Source of the DNA: Bathynomus jamesi
Taxonomy: Eukaryota; Arthropoda; Malacostraca; Isopoda; Cirolanidae
Assembly (NCBI GenBank): GCA_023014485.1
Contig: JAJOZX010000486.1
Span: forward strand, 529,501-593,500
DNA length: 64,000 nt
Reading direction: 5' to 3'
The notes under the pieces are model-generated. The model was not told the DNA's origin. It ran no database searches and saw nothing but the letters and a program-made list of their open reading frames with translations. Positions 1 through 11,566 of this stretch are shown here, in pieces. Positions within the stretch are counted from its first letter, which is position 1; the number at the start of each line of letters is the position of its first letter. The position numbers were made by a program, and so were the translations under genes.

Positions 1-657
1 AATGTTAACGTTAATTCCCCCGTCGCATTACCCCGTTTATCTAAAAGTGTTTCGGTAAAAATAAAAGTCAGTAAAGTGTAATTAAGTGTAGAATTAATCC
101 CCCGCCTCCCTCGCCTGGTTCAAATTATAATGGCGCCCACGGTACGTCTACCCATATTTATAAAGTACAGCGAAGCGAGTGTAAAGAGAATGATGAAAGA
201 TAAAGAGAAACTGAATAGAAAGTAAAGTAAATAATGAATTATAAATGAGGCAAATGGGAATCACTACACCGCCTCCTTTCTCTCTCTTAGGTTAGGTATA
301 TCACTTTAGGGGGTGAGGCCGTCCCACTTCTCCCCCAAATCAACATTTGCAACATTACAATTGCAATTGCACTCTCCTATTTTTCGCCCATACTACTAAC
401 GAAACCTAATCATTAATATTTTTTGGAAATTTTGTTTTTAGGTGAACTTTTTTCCGAAACTGTACGTTACTTTTTGATGTCCTTCTTTATGCTCTTTGTA
501 TCTCAAAATTTAAAATCTTCTATCATGTTCTGTCTCTCTCTTTTGCCACCAATTTGTCCAAGTATGGTTTCAGTTAATTAAGCATTAGTAATTATTTATT
601 TAAATGTTATTTACTCAGTTAAATTTAGTCTCTATAATCTGATGGGATAGTGCCATA

Positions 658-735
658 CAGTGATGTAGGACTCGAGACCGTTTTTTTCTGGTCTCGGTCT
701 CGATCTCGGCCATGGTGGTTTCGATTACATCACTA
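658..735. mobile_element. 78-bp hAT-like MITE
   Basis: The ends are inverted (CAGTGATGTA at the left, TACATCACTA at the right, last base mismatched). Flanking octamers gtgccata (650-657) and gtgtcata (736-743) match at 7 of 8 positions, as expected for an aged 8-bp target duplication. The interior is rich in ctcgagacc/ggtctcg palindromic runs. Short CAGTGATG-type ends with 8-bp duplications are typical of non-autonomous hAT elements. No coding capacity. Confidence 0.5.
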
Positions 736-2453
736 GTGTCATATTGTATTTAGGATAACACTGGTTTAAATTAAATAGACTGCAATAAAAAACATTGACA
801 ACTAGTACCTTTGATAACGCATTTTTTCATTAATTTTGCTGATATTAGTTTTGTTTACATTAAAACTGCTTGATTGAAACGAAGCTTTAGTATAAATTGC
901 TTGAAATCTTTCTTTTAAATTTGAAATATTATCTCATTATTTGACACCAAAAGCGAGGATTAATTAAAAAGTTAATGAAATTTTTCAATACTATCCTATC
1001 TAGTATCCATTTTAAACCCTTTAATTAATCAATAATAGATTAATTAATTCTCTGAATTTATTTACAAATTTGTTAAATGAGCGTTCAGCTACCATAAAAT
1101 TATTGTTAATAATAAAATGTATATATGAATATTTTGCCTTCTGAATCATGGAAATTTTTATTATTATTATAATTATTATAAAATATATATCTAATATATA
1201 ATATATATAATTATCTTTTTAAAATGGGACAATAATCTCGTTTCAATTAAACACTTGATTACGCCTGAATTCACAGTTATCACTTTTACGGACCATTTTC
1301 ATTTCACTTTGAACTTGAATAACGCATCTTTGTAATATGTAAAATGTAAAACTATTTTAAATAACTAAAAGGATGCATAATTTTCGTGTTTCATAGTCGT
1401 GGTCAGACTTACCCAATAATACCATGCCCTTCCTATAATACTTTGACTTGGACATAACGTTTCCATGTTCAATGTGTAACAATTTTAAAGACAGTTAATG
1501 TTTTCTCTTTTCGGATAGAATGCCACAGCCATTGTAATACATTTGTAATACCACGTACGGTTTATTTCTACTCATTTTTCGAATTAATCAAAAATTCCTC
1601 TTTTTAATATTAAAATTTTCAATTAGTATTGTTTTAATAGTATTAATAACTTTAATAATATTAATATCCCAAAATTCTCAATAAAAAATCGTTATAATAT
1701 GAACTTGGGTGTGTATATATTCCTTTACTCAAATTAAAGTTCTTGATTCCTATTTATAAATGATCATATTTGCTTAATTTACATATTAATTACATTTCCA
1801 TCCAATTATAATGAACACTGATTGCATTTATTAAAAAGTTAATGTTCTGTTGTTTGAATATTTTATCTTCACATTCATTACGCGGTACGGAGGATCTACC
1901 ATGTATTATGTACCATGTTTAATGTAAGTTGACATATCTTACCGCTTACATCCCGTTAATGGTCGCTTTGTCGGCTCCAGCGAGAATATAAACAATATAT
2001 CCCTGTTAACCCGTGATTAACACGTCATCGTCTCTCTTCCTCATGGTGATATTTCTCATTGTCAGGGATCAATGGAAACAGGAACTCAACATTATGAACG
2101 TAAAATGCGAGAGATAACTCCATCACCTCAAGAATGATTAAGTTTAACGTCCCGATCCAAACTGACTATAATTCAGAAAGTCCTTAGATCCTCCTTGCCT
2201 TTAGGTCTGGAAGTAAACTGTTCCTGTCAAACTATGCAATCCACCAGTCTCCAATCAGCATCAACTTGATTACGCAAGAGTCACCTCACCAAGTGTACAG
2301 CAAAATAATCTCAGATCATAAAACTTTCAAAATCTTATAAACATTTCTTGATACAATTATTTTATCAATTTTAATTTTTCCTTACAGAAATTATTAAATA
2401 CAAATATAGTATAACAAGATGATTATATATTAGTGGCATTTATGTTAAAAGCC

Positions 2454-2714
2454 GGACCTTTTCCAGTTTGTGTACCGTTTTTCATATAATTTATTTTTGC
2501 TTCTTTTCAGATCAAAAATGAGTGATAATATCAATCTCTTTAGTTAGGCTTATAAGGCTAACTAACGAAAATATCACGACCTAACCTAACCAATCGTTAG
2601 GTTAACTGTACGCCCTTGACGATTGGTTAGGTTAGGTCATGATATTTTCGTTAGTTAGCCTTATAAAGCAAAAATAAATTATATGAAAAACGGTACACAA
2701 ACTGGAAAAGGTCC
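2454..2714. mobile_element. Foldback element, GGACC ends, 8-bp TSD
   Basis: A 261-bp near-palindrome. Arms start GGACCTTTTCCAGTTTGTG and end with the complement. It is flanked by a perfect 8-bp duplication TAAAAGCC (2446-2453 and 2715-2722). The centre is a hairpin containing cctaacctaaccaatcg and its complement plus an AACGAAAATATCA motif. This core recurs almost unchanged at 61748-61914 and in diverged form at 6905-7080 and 55216-55340. No ORF. The transposase source is unknown; 8-bp duplications occur in hAT, P and Merlin-type elements among others. Confidence 0.75.
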
Positions 2715-3559
2715 TAAAAGCCATTCAGGAGGACCAGAAACTGGTACAGCGTTCAGACCAATTAATGTGACCCATTGCGCTAACTTTTGTATTATTATTA
2801 CTAACATTATCGACCTTAGTGTCTTCACTAGTTTGTCCTAGAAGCTATGTAAGTTCTAGAACATTCATCATATATCACTGAGTAACATCCGTTTCAGTTT
2901 TTACATTTGTTTACTGTTGAATTTTATAAACATTAGCAACGCTATCGATTTACAGTACTTAAGGTACTGATTATTTTCTATTTATAGGTAAATGTGAGAC
3001 TCGCGTTTTACACGTATTTTGATACTCTGTAGAATTAAAGAATACTAAAGTTAATAATGTATTTATTAATATTAATAACTAATTTAATTTTATACAGAGG
3101 TTTACAAACATATTTTATTAATTTAAATGATACAAAGGTTTACAAATCTATTTTAGACGTCTTAACACTATATATTTATTAATACTTAACATAGATTGAT
3201 ACAGGGTTACACCGTTTACACGCAAAATACGGAACACAAACATAAATGTTTTATTGGTATTACGCACAAAACCAGACTTTGTTTACAAATGGAAAAAGAC
3301 AGTTTATATGTTCACAAATATATTTATCATTTACTTGAGTATCACACGGGATAAGCATATCCAAAAATATCCAAAAGATCTTCATGTACATACTATATGC
3401 AACAAGAATAAAAAGGTATAGTGGCCACACACATCACTGTAAATTCTTTGATGACGATACGGAATCCAGGTAACAATAGTAGGAAAATCATTATCACCGA
3501 TCTGACCCGGTCCATTTCGACCAACCCCTGGGATTGAGTAATACACTAATCAAGCTTGC

Positions 3560-4790
3560 TAGTGCCTTTCTAAACTATAAAGTCAGCAATAAAGAGCCTT
3601 TCCTTTAGGGTTCACATGTGAACATGTGCCTGGGTACTGGTCTGGCGATATGTCGAAGGCGTAAACATTAGTCTTACTTATATAATCATCCATTGATTCA
3701 CATACCCTTCCCCACCTCATTGGTGCATTCGCCTGTAACCAAGAATAGGTTATGGAATGTTCGCAAGTATAACGAAATATCATTAGTAGAGTTTGGCATC
3801 TATACTCTTTTACCAAGAGGTCCACCACTCATTAGCAGAGCAAACATCTTTAAGTTACTTTCAAACCTGAGTATCGATTTTTTATATTTTTCCGAAACAG
3901 TATCGTGACAGACCACAGCCACTAGCACTCTGTGCGGTAAATTACCCATCACAATACCGTAAATCTGTTTCGACGACAAGCCAACAGTAAACAGATTCAA
4001 ATGGGTACGTTTTATCGGGTATTTAGTTGTGGCTACTAGCAAAACCCTCTCAAATTTCATGTTCTAAAGCTGATACTTTTACTTTCCGTACACCTAGGTA
4101 TGTTTCAATAATGTGAGACCACCACTTTAGTGGCTTCATCCTGTGTCAGTGTCTAAGTTTAAACAAATTTCGGGAGCCGTACGAGTTAATTTGATCTTCA
4201 TATCAACACTATTCACTAATAATTTCGGTTAGAAAAAAAATCAGTATGCAAACGTGAATAACATTTTTAGAAAAATCGATTTTTTTTTAAACTTGTCTTT
4301 TACATCCTTTTTGAGTCGGTTAAATAATACATACAAATGGCACTTTTTGAATAATTCAGGGGTATTTCAAGGTATGCATGGTAATAATAATAATTCGAGC
4401 TTAAGGAAACATTTACTTGATTTAAATATACGCCACAATGACTAATCATTGTGGAATAAAGTTGTTTTCGAAGTAAATAGGATAGTCGTTCTCGCAGTCT
4501 ACCGTCGTCATGCGCTATTCGAGCTATTCGAATCTTCGTAACAGGTACTGTATTTATTACTCGGATCATAACTGACGAACCTGCACTTGGAACTTGGTAT
4601 AATGAATTTTGTAGGTGCTGTGCTCGACCCAACTGTGTTGAGGGGGATTAATCGTGACGCAATCGGACTTCTCTACAGATGTTTGAGTAATTAAAACACT
4701 AAACAAATCGGACTCCAACTTCCAGTATTCCGCGTTGTATGGGTTGACGAAGTGATTATTTGTCTTGGCATTATCCTCTAGAAACACATA
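3560..4790 (-). pseudogene. Polinton/Maverick major capsid protein remnant
   Basis: Three collinear minus-strand pieces look like successive parts of a Polinton-type double jelly-roll major capsid protein. The N-terminal piece (4787 downwards) has the LDLF-x-TQTS-like motif (here SDLFSVLITQTSVEK). A middle piece (4060-3800) has the YPIKR...GNLPHRVLVA segment. A C-terminal piece (3828-3583) has the AFD-x-SPD motif near the protein end. The pieces lie in different frames with stops and frameshifts between them, so no functional protein is made. It lies downstream of the integrase relic at 6331-7500 on the same strand, which supports one ancient Polinton insertion. Family identification rests on motif recognition, not on a search. 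Confidence 0.6.
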
Positions 4791-5559
4791 TCTGTGAACG
4801 GTAAATGCGTAAGATGAGTGTTTATATTAATTAAAAAATCATTTATAGGTTTCGTTCGTTTTGACCATCTTTTCGATTTTTTAGACCTCTTTCTTTCGCG
4901 TTTCACTCCCCTTAATGGCTACTGCTTCACGTGACGTTTCATTTTTTATCTTTCTGGGCCTTTTATCAGGTAGTTTCTGTTTTATAACTTTGCATCATTA
5001 ATAATATAATTTCTCATAGGGAACAACTGTCTTTTTAGAGCTTCTTTAGGTCTGACATCAACCATGACACCTTCACCAGTGTTAATACCTTAACATTAAT
5101 AATTAAGTGCAGTATAGATAAAATGATCAAACCTAGCCCGTTCCCGCGTTGGTACTTCATACCTCGATATGCGACTAGAGGGTTTTGCGTCATGGTGTAA
5201 CATGACGAAAGTGAAATTTCTCTGTTAAACTCCCGAATCGAATGGATAGTTATGACCTATGATGGTTCTTATATATATTTCAATACTGCTTAGGAGGCTA
5301 TAAGTAACTTGGACATAATAGAGTTATCGTATGTTCAAACATTTTCTCCTATGCTTCGGTATATGTACTGTACATACGTAACAGGTGCACCTGATTATCG
5401 CTACAAACTGAGGCACCACGCAGCACATAGGGATTCTGTCGAACAAGTTATCCAAGTATAGATGATACAATAAAGTAGTTCATCATCCGGCAGCTCGCGA
5501 ACGGCATCTCTCTCGAGTGCATAATTGAACCTGCCGCTGGCTAGAATTTTAAACATTTT

Positions 5560-5868
5560 TCATCCCAAAGGTTTCTTTTCGCCGTCGAGCTTAACAGTAG
5601 AGTGTTTGCTGACCTTGACACACATATAATTCCGGAACGTAGATCGTTTGTAAGTTTGAATTTCTTTTTAAATCCTGTTTAGATTTCCTATAATATCCTT
5701 CGTGTTATCATAATGTCCAGGGCCTAATGTTATATCGGTACTGTAATACTGTATTCCACCATTCCATGCAGACCGCATGGTCTTATTCTTCAACAGTCTG
5801 GACCTCTCAGCTTCAATCCGTTCAAACTCTTCAACTTCAATCAGTAAAAACAATACGTTTCTCCGCAA
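5560..5868 (-). pseudogene. Possible Polinton minor capsid (penton-like) remnant
   Basis: A minus-strand frame beginning near 5868 contains a GGIQYY segment followed by LGPGHYDNTKDIIGNLNRI, then a stop, with related-looking coding sequence continuing to about 5560. A GPGHY-(x)n-ELI..IN pattern is reminiscent of Polinton minor capsid proteins. Its position between the integrase and major capsid relics on the same strand agrees. The match is short and uncertain; it could be another Polinton gene or an unrelated ORF. Confidence 0.3.
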
Positions 5869-6330
5869 TGCTCAAAAGGTTAGCGTTCAATTGACATTCG
5901 CATAAGCCTACTTCATACGACTCATGTTCTAAATTTATTGGTCTTTGCAAATCTGTGGTGTAGTTAGCTAAGCATTGCCAGGATACATATCCAGCAATGC
6001 TGAGTGTAACAGTGTAACAAAAAAGTGGTCAGACTACATGATGTATACTATTAGAACTTCAATACTGCACTATCTTTTTTTATACAGGAATTGAAACTCC
6101 CATGATAACCAAGCCAATTTATCAAATACATTTTACGTTTACCCATACGTTTGCTCCCTAATATTTTTTTCAACTTTGAGGACATTCTTACCTAGATTGA
6201 ATGTAACCTTATATAGTTTTTCATCATTGAAACCACCTTCAATTTTTTTCACCATTTAGATCCGCAACATAATATATGATCACATCACCTTTAGGCTTCA
6301 CAGAGTTAAATTAAAAAAATTTTATTGAGT

Positions 6331-7500
6331 TCAACTTTGCCCCAAACCTTTCTTGAACTTTTTCCTAGGACGTGAAACACGCTCATAATCACTGACTTTA
6401 AAACGGTCTACCGAGAGGTTCATCCTGTAATTAGTTTTTGGTTCTGTATACGTTCCTCTTTCAAAAACTTCACCAGGGGTTGTACCAATCATTCGGTGAT
6501 AGGACTGATTGTAGAATGAGGCTAGCTGGTCCAAAATGTTTATATATCTGCATGTGTTTTTGTACATAAAATAACGATGCATGTGTTCCTCGGTAGTCCA
6601 TTGGACCCTTTCAGCTAAATGTCCTGTAAAGCCTTTCCTTAAATCTGTAAAGAAATAGTCTGGGATTCAATTTTCCTTCAACGTCTGGGTTTCTGTGACT
6701 TTATCATTTGTATCTGAGGTTTTATTGGATCTTTTCGGTTTGACGGCCTGTAATATTTTTTAACATTACTTGTTTTTTATTGTCCAGTTTTAATCGAGGA
6801 TTTCAAAAATAACATTCATGTTTTAGAGAAAAATAGTGAGGCAGTTATACATTTTAGTTTAGAGAATATCATATACGATTTAACATTCCAAAATCCCTGA
6901 AAGTTTTAGGTCAATTGTACGCTCATGACGATTGGTTAGGTTAAGTCGTGATATTTTCGTTCGTTTTGACAGTAAACTAACGAAAATACCATGACTTAAC
7001 CTAACCAATCGTCAAGGCCGTACAGTTGACCTAACCGGGCATTCTGTTAACCTAACTGGTCATTCAGTTAACCTAACCAGTTGGTAGAGTCTAGAATTTG
7101 ACGGTCCCGTAGCCATGACTCGTTTTTTTCCGCCGGCCGTCAAACCAAAAAGATCCCAGTACAGTTTAAAAATATATATTTTAAATTTGTTAAATTGCCT
7201 CACTCTTTGTTTCTCTAAAACATAAATGTTATTTTTGAAATCCTCGATTAAAACTGGACAATAAAAAACAAGTAATGTAAAAAAATATTACAGGCCGTCA
7301 AACCGAAAAGATCCGTTTTATTTTTAAGGAGAGGCACAAGCCACAAGTATCGGTAGAATATGTCAATTATAAACAAAATATATCTGTAGCCATCATTATA
7401 CGTTGAGTAATTTTGCGTATCAGTCAAATCTTTTGGTTTAGCAGTCTTTAAATTTTCTTCGCACAGGTTTATGAAGCGTATAGGTATCCTGTTCACGCAA
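6331..7500 (-). pseudogene. Polinton/retrovirus-type integrase, disrupted
   Basis: The upstream half (7496-7323) encodes a segment with YRYILFIIDIFYRYLWLVPL, the first-Asp region of an rve-type integrase core as found in Polintons. The downstream half (6660-6331) encodes HRYFMYKNTCRYINILDQL and the YNQSYHRMIGTTPGEV motif that closes the catalytic core and precedes a chromodomain-like tail. The halves are separated by the foldback element at 6727-7314, whose 8-bp duplication lies in the coding sequence. Even without the insert there is an early stop and the middle of the core (second Asp region) is missing. Non-functional. Known role of the family: integration of the Polinton DNA, giving 6-bp duplications. 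Confidence 0.65.
6727..7314. mobile_element. 588-bp foldback element, GGATC ends, 8-bp TSD
   Basis: About 100 bp of left arm (GGATCTTTTCGGTTTGACGG...) is repeated in inverse orientation at the right end (7215-7314). The flanks carry a perfect 8-bp duplication GTTTTATT (6719-6726 and 7315-7322). A third copy of the terminal sequence, in the right-end orientation, lies internally at about 7136-7158. The middle (6905-7080) has the ggttaggttaagtcgtgatatt / taacctaaccaatcgtca hairpin shared with the foldbacks at 2454, 55059 and 61748. It is inserted in the Polinton integrase relic, so it is younger than that relic. Confidence 0.8.
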
Positions 7501-7903
7501 AAATTTTCGACATCTTTTTTTTTCTTTACTCCATCATAATATTTGAATATGGGCTAGCTAGCCAGTCAACCAACTTGATGTTTATGAGCCAATTTATGCC
7601 AGCCGACCTATAAAATATATCCGTGAGCTGTATTATTTATATATTACTGTTATAGGTTCTTAACTTCTTATGATCTTTTTCCATTGTCAGGATCAGAACT
7701 GTCTGATGAGCAAGAAAAGGCAGCTGACAAATGAGTGATGGAAACAAAGCTAGATATCTTTCCTGGTATTTTAACTTTTAAGATAAAGGATGAAGATGTA
7801 TTTCCAAGATTCATTCGCAAGATTTAAGATGTATTCACAGACGAGGTTATATCAGTCACAACGCAAATTGCGGACATTGTAAATACGGCTAAAATCCACC
7901 AGC

Positions 7904-8083
7904 ATCGCGAAAAACTGTAAAAAGTATCCGAATATAGCAGAGTAAGATCGCAAAAAACTGTAAAAGGTAGCCGAATATAGCAGAGTAAGATCGCGAAAAA
8001 CTGTAAAAAGTAGCCGAATATAGCAGAGTAAGATCGCGAAAAACTGTAAAAAGTATCCGAATATTGCAGAGTAAGATCGTGAA
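7904..8083 (+). repeat. 43-bp minisatellite, about 4 copies
   Basis: Units start atcgcgaaaaactgtaaaaa and contain ccgaatatagcagagtaag. Starts fall at about 7904, 7947, 7990, 8033 and a partial unit at 8077. Copies differ by a few substitutions such as gtatcc/gtagcc. No coding role is evident. Confidence 0.85.
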
Positions 8084-8392
8084 AACGGAAAAAATAAAGG
8101 AAAATAAACAAAAAGATGATTTTTTGTTTTTACGAATACAAGCTCAGCCCTCCATCACCAAGTTTTTCCGCTCAATCCGAGGCACCCTGCTGCTGCCTCC
8201 TCCTCCCAAGGACAAAGTGATCCTGAGGACCCAGATTTATAAAGTTTGTATCAGTTTTAGATTATATTTCTGTACTTATTTATCCGTTACTGGCTGACTT
8301 CTTTCTTTCTCCCTCTTTTAAAGTGGACACGCACGGAAAAGGTTGACTCTTATTTTGGTAAATTATTGCCTACTTGAAATGTTTTCTGCGAA

Positions 8393-8399
<7 letters not shown>

Positions 8400-8448
<49 letters not shown>
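8400..8448. repeat. (TA)n microsatellite
   Basis: Uninterrupted AT dinucleotide run following a poly-A stretch. Confidence 0.95.
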
Positions 8449-8452
<4 letters not shown>

Positions 8453-8476
8453 ACTTAGTAAAATAAATAATAAATA

Positions 8477-9384
8477 CAGGGCGTCCCAAAAAAATGTATA
8501 CACACTTTAAATACTTATAAAGGCAGTGTTTATTAAAATACATTTCATTTTCAAAATGTAATTGAATCTACAGACATTATTTAATTGTTTTGTCAACGCC
8601 TGTTTTAAAACTGACGTCCGTTCTGGTCCAGGCACTGCTGATAACGCGAAGCAATGGAATCGCAAACATCACGAAACATTTCGTTTGGTATTTGTGTGCA
8701 TTCTCGTTCAATGGCTGCTCTCAATTCAGCGACTGTTGCAGGTTTTATAGCGTAGACTTTATCTTTTAAGTATCCCCATAAAAAAAAGTCTAGTGGTGTG
8801 AGGTCTGGTGAACGCGGAGGGTATTCTACGAAACCCCTTCGTCCAATCCACATCCACATCGTGCCAAGTACCACTCGCAATACTCCACTCTTCGGTCCGG
8901 ATCATCATCTTCATTAATAGCATGGACTAATCTTGGAATGTAACTTTTCCATTGACAGCGCTTCAAAATGCGTTGGACAGACGATTCTGAAATTCCTACC
9001 TCACGACTCGCTTGCCGCACAGATTTCTTGGACTTTGGTGATACGTTTCCAGTACTCTTTCTTGCTTTGTGGGGCTTGTCGATGTCCGTGGTCTTCCGGA
9101 ACGCTTCTTGTGGACATTCTGAACAGTTCCATCGGCTTCAAACTTATCTCTAATTCGAGTGATGGTAAGTCGCGTTGGTGGATCTGTTTGAAACTCCCTC
9201 CTAAACTGTCTTTGCACTTCAACTGCGTTTTCACACTTCCAGTAGCATTTTAGAATGAATTTCCTTTGTTCAAAGCTTAGTCTGACTGCCATTATTAATT
9301 CTAATGGGTTTAACTTGGAAAGAAAGAAACATCAATTGAGCTATCAGCTGTTAAAGTGTGTATGCATTTTTTTGGGACGCCCTG
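8477..9384 (-). mobile_element. Mariner-type element, internally deleted
   Basis: Inverted ends CAGGGCGTCCCAAAAAAATG (left) and its complement (right) are flanked by TA on both sides, the target duplication of Tc1/mariner elements. The 908-bp element carries a broken transposase on the minus strand (8605-9292). Confidence 0.85.
8605..9292 (-). pseudogene. Mariner transposase, core deleted
   Basis: Reading the minus strand from ATG at 9292: an N-terminal helix-turn-helix of the FEQRKFILKCYWK...VQRQFRREF type, then RSGRPRTS, then [11 protein letters not shown] and a [14 protein letters not shown] segment, all typical of the mariner DNA-binding half. After a junction near 8870 it resumes at [28 protein letters not shown], containing the third catalytic Asp, and runs to a normal C-terminus. 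The region with the first two catalytic Asp residues is missing, and the N-terminal part needs frame changes near 9000-9020. It cannot transpose on its own. Confidence 0.8.
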
Positions 9385-9788
9385 TATATAGTAAACATTG
9401 CATATATTAAAATTAAAATTAAAATTAAAAATAAAATATATTCCTCTGTCCTTTTTCTGAGATTATACGATTCTGTTGGCATTGGAGATTAAAAAACTAT
9501 TTGGGGTCCCTTGGGGGATTAAAAGGGATTAAAAAGGTTTAAGAAAGTTCATTTTTTAGTGTCAACCTCTTTTCCACTCAGTGTCACCATCACCCCTTCA
9601 ACTTGGTGCCCCTGTACTCCCTTACCCCGACTCTGGCTCGAAACTAACATACTACTGATGATAATAATGATAATGATAAGCTTTATTGGCAGGATATAAA
9701 GTAGTACATACAATTATTTATAGGAAAACTTTTTTCAAAGCAGAAAAAGCTTTATATATATATGTATATATATATATATATATATATA

Positions 9789-10331
9789 CAGGGCCGGCCT
9801 TAGGGCAAGGCGAGCTAGGCAGCTGCCTAGGGCCCCGCGCTGCCAGCGGGGCTGGGCAAATAAATTTTTTATATATTTCGCTTCCACCAGATTCCCCGAC
9901 TCACGCCGGCTGTCATAGGAAAGGGGAAAATTAAGGACAGTTTTAATAAAATATAAAACCATTAGTATATTATTGCTTAAGGTCTAATATGGGCCAAGAT
10001 AGGCTAAATAACCTTGGAATATTGTCAATTGAACATGAAGAAGCAAGGGGTTTAAATTTTGAACCCCTTTTAATGGAATTTTCAGAAAGGAAGGTTAGAA
10101 AAATTAGACTTTAAAATATATTATAAATTTATAAAGTATGGTATTTTTTTAGTATTCTTAATGAAAGCATTTTTTTTGTTATTCTTAATATTATTAGACA
10201 GATGTCTACAATAAATGTATAGCACTTCAGATTATTTTTTTGCCTTTTTACTATGAACTAAAATCTTTTCTGGAGTGGGGCCCCGTATAATCAAAATGCC
10301 TAGGGCCCCGCACTTGTTAGGGCCGGCTCTG
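9789..10331 (+). mobile_element. hAT element fragment with GGCCGGC ends
   Basis: The ends are CAGGGCCGGCCTTAGGG on the left and the complement of CAGAGCCGGCCCTAACAAG on the right, each followed by a second shared block around cctagggccccgc. It sits inside a (TA)n tract, so the target duplication cannot be resolved. A transposase C-terminal scrap (9992-10114) supports hAT. Confidence 0.7.
9992..10114 (+). pseudogene. hAT transposase C-terminal fragment
   Basis: A 40-residue frame ending in TAA contains RLNNLGILSIEHEEARGLNF followed by an EFSERKVRKI segment. This is the extreme C-terminus (after the dimerisation domain) of TTF/ZMYM-type hAT transposases, where R-L-x-x-L-x-x-L-S-I-E is characteristic. 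Everything upstream is deleted. Confidence 0.6.
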
Positions 10332-10755
10332 TATATATATATATATAGACCCAGGTTGCACAGTTCCTCAAGTGAATTGATATATGATTGATATTGTTGA
10401 AATGTGGTTGATATTTGTGACAGTTTACAAATTAATATTGAAGTACTGTTGATACAACAATGTGTTGACAAAATAAGGTACAGTAATTTCAGGCATAGTG
10501 ATTTCCATGTTATATTTTCCTAAAAGGTGAGGATATGATGTTGGTTCTGTATTTACTGAATAATGAATTTACATCAGTACTCAGTTTTAACCCCATTTCG
10601 ATATCGATATCGATATCGAAATTTGCGTAATTTAGATTGCTATTTCTAGTAAATTATCAGGTCACAATCGTTTCTATATTAAAAGTTTGATTCAGCGATA
10701 TTTCTTCATCATTATATACGTAGGTATAAGCTTGGTACCTGGGTGTATATATATT

Positions 10756-10760
<5 letters not shown>

Positions 10761-10822
<62 letters not shown>
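10761..10822 (+). repeat. (GA)n microsatellite
   Basis: About 31 uninterrupted GA units. The Arg-Glu and Leu-Ser open frames across it are artefacts. Confidence 0.95.
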
Positions 10823-10824
<2 letters not shown>

Positions 10825-10962
10825 TTGAGCAAAGTAAATATACACCTTCTGGTTTTCCACAGTTTTTGATTTGATAATAAAACTCAATAAAGATGTTAAA
10901 CATGGCTTACACTTAGGTATGTAAGATGACAACATGACTTAGTTTATGCAACTCCTAATATA

Positions 10963-11509
10963 CAGGGTGATCCATTTGGGTATGGATAAAATAAAATTGA
11001 TGTGAAATGGAAACAGTAATATTGTATAGTTTAATATTTGGCAAACAATGCCCACAAAGATGGTAGATTGTGACAAACTTAATTAGTCTTCAACATGACT
11101 CCCCCCCCCCCTTCCGGACACGACAGAGGTCATAACCACCTGCATGTGTTTAGGGATAGACCCCGTTTCTTCAAATGTACGGTACCACTGCACTATGGAG
11201 TAGTATTTAGGAGCTTTTCAAACACCATACACACGGCAAAACTCACGCTGTACAGCTGTCACACTCTCAAACTTAGCAAACCAAATGGCACACTTCGCAC
11301 GTTGTTGTGCATTCGCCGCCATCTTCAAAACTGGCATATGTCTCATAAGTCTGACAGCAGATGGCGCTCGTACGTCTGGCAGCGGATGGCATAGCCTATT
11401 ACAAACTTCCACACTTTATGACCACACGTGCAACAGATGAGCGCTGTATCACTTCTCGGGAGATTCTCACACAGCGTTTTTATTTTATCCATACCCAAAC
11501 GGATCACCC

Positions 11510-11511
<2 letters not shown>
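10963..11511 (-). mobile_element. Mariner-type element, non-autonomous
   Basis: Ends CAGGGTGATCCATTTGGGTA (left) and the complement of CAGGGTGATCCGTTTGGGTA (right), bordered by TA on the left and a (TG)n(TA)n tract on the right. Only an N-terminal transposase piece remains inside (minus strand). Confidence 0.8.
11100..11322 (-). pseudogene. Mariner transposase N-terminal fragment
   Basis: Starts with an ATG at 11322: AANAQQRAKCAIWFAKFESV then VQREFCRVYG, a helix-turn-helix start typical of this family. After an in-frame stop it continues KAPKYYSIVQWYRTFEETGS, the second DNA-binding helix bundle. The catalytic domain is absent. Confidence 0.7.

Positions 11512-11512
<1 letters not shown>

Positions 11513-11563
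<51 letters not shown>
11513..11563. repeat. (TG)n(TA)n microsatellite
   Basis: A TG run passing into a TA run immediately after the right end of the mariner element. Confidence 0.95.

Positions 11564-11564
<1 letters not shown>

Positions 11565-11566
<2 letters not shown>

Larger units (their letters stand above)
1..3500. other. AT-rich non-coding DNA
   Basis: Apart from the small MITE at 658-735 and the foldback at 2454-2714, I recognise no gene, RNA or repeat family here. The DNA is AT-rich with stops in all frames. It could be intergenic or intronic; nothing in the window decides between these. Confidence 0.6.

Noticed and set aside
7904..8083. CRISPR-like array of repeats
   Set aside because: Units are contiguous 43-bp tandem copies without unique spacers; a eukaryotic minisatellite.
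8064..8297. 77-residue frame with a QPSITKFF segment
   Set aside because: The segment recalls the C-terminus of some DDE transposases, but it is too short and unsupported upstream to call.
9686..9934. Open frames rich in Tyr-Ile (also at 19086, 29709, 31301, 32201, 39776, 53534 and others)
   Set aside because: They are translations of (TA)n microsatellites, not genes.
10598..10622. cgatatcgatatcgatatcg palindromic run
   Set aside because: A short hexamer repeat; no surrounding structure to give it meaning.
10657..10935. Leu-Ser and Arg-Glu repeat proteins
   Set aside because: Translation of a (GA)n microsatellite in the two strands.
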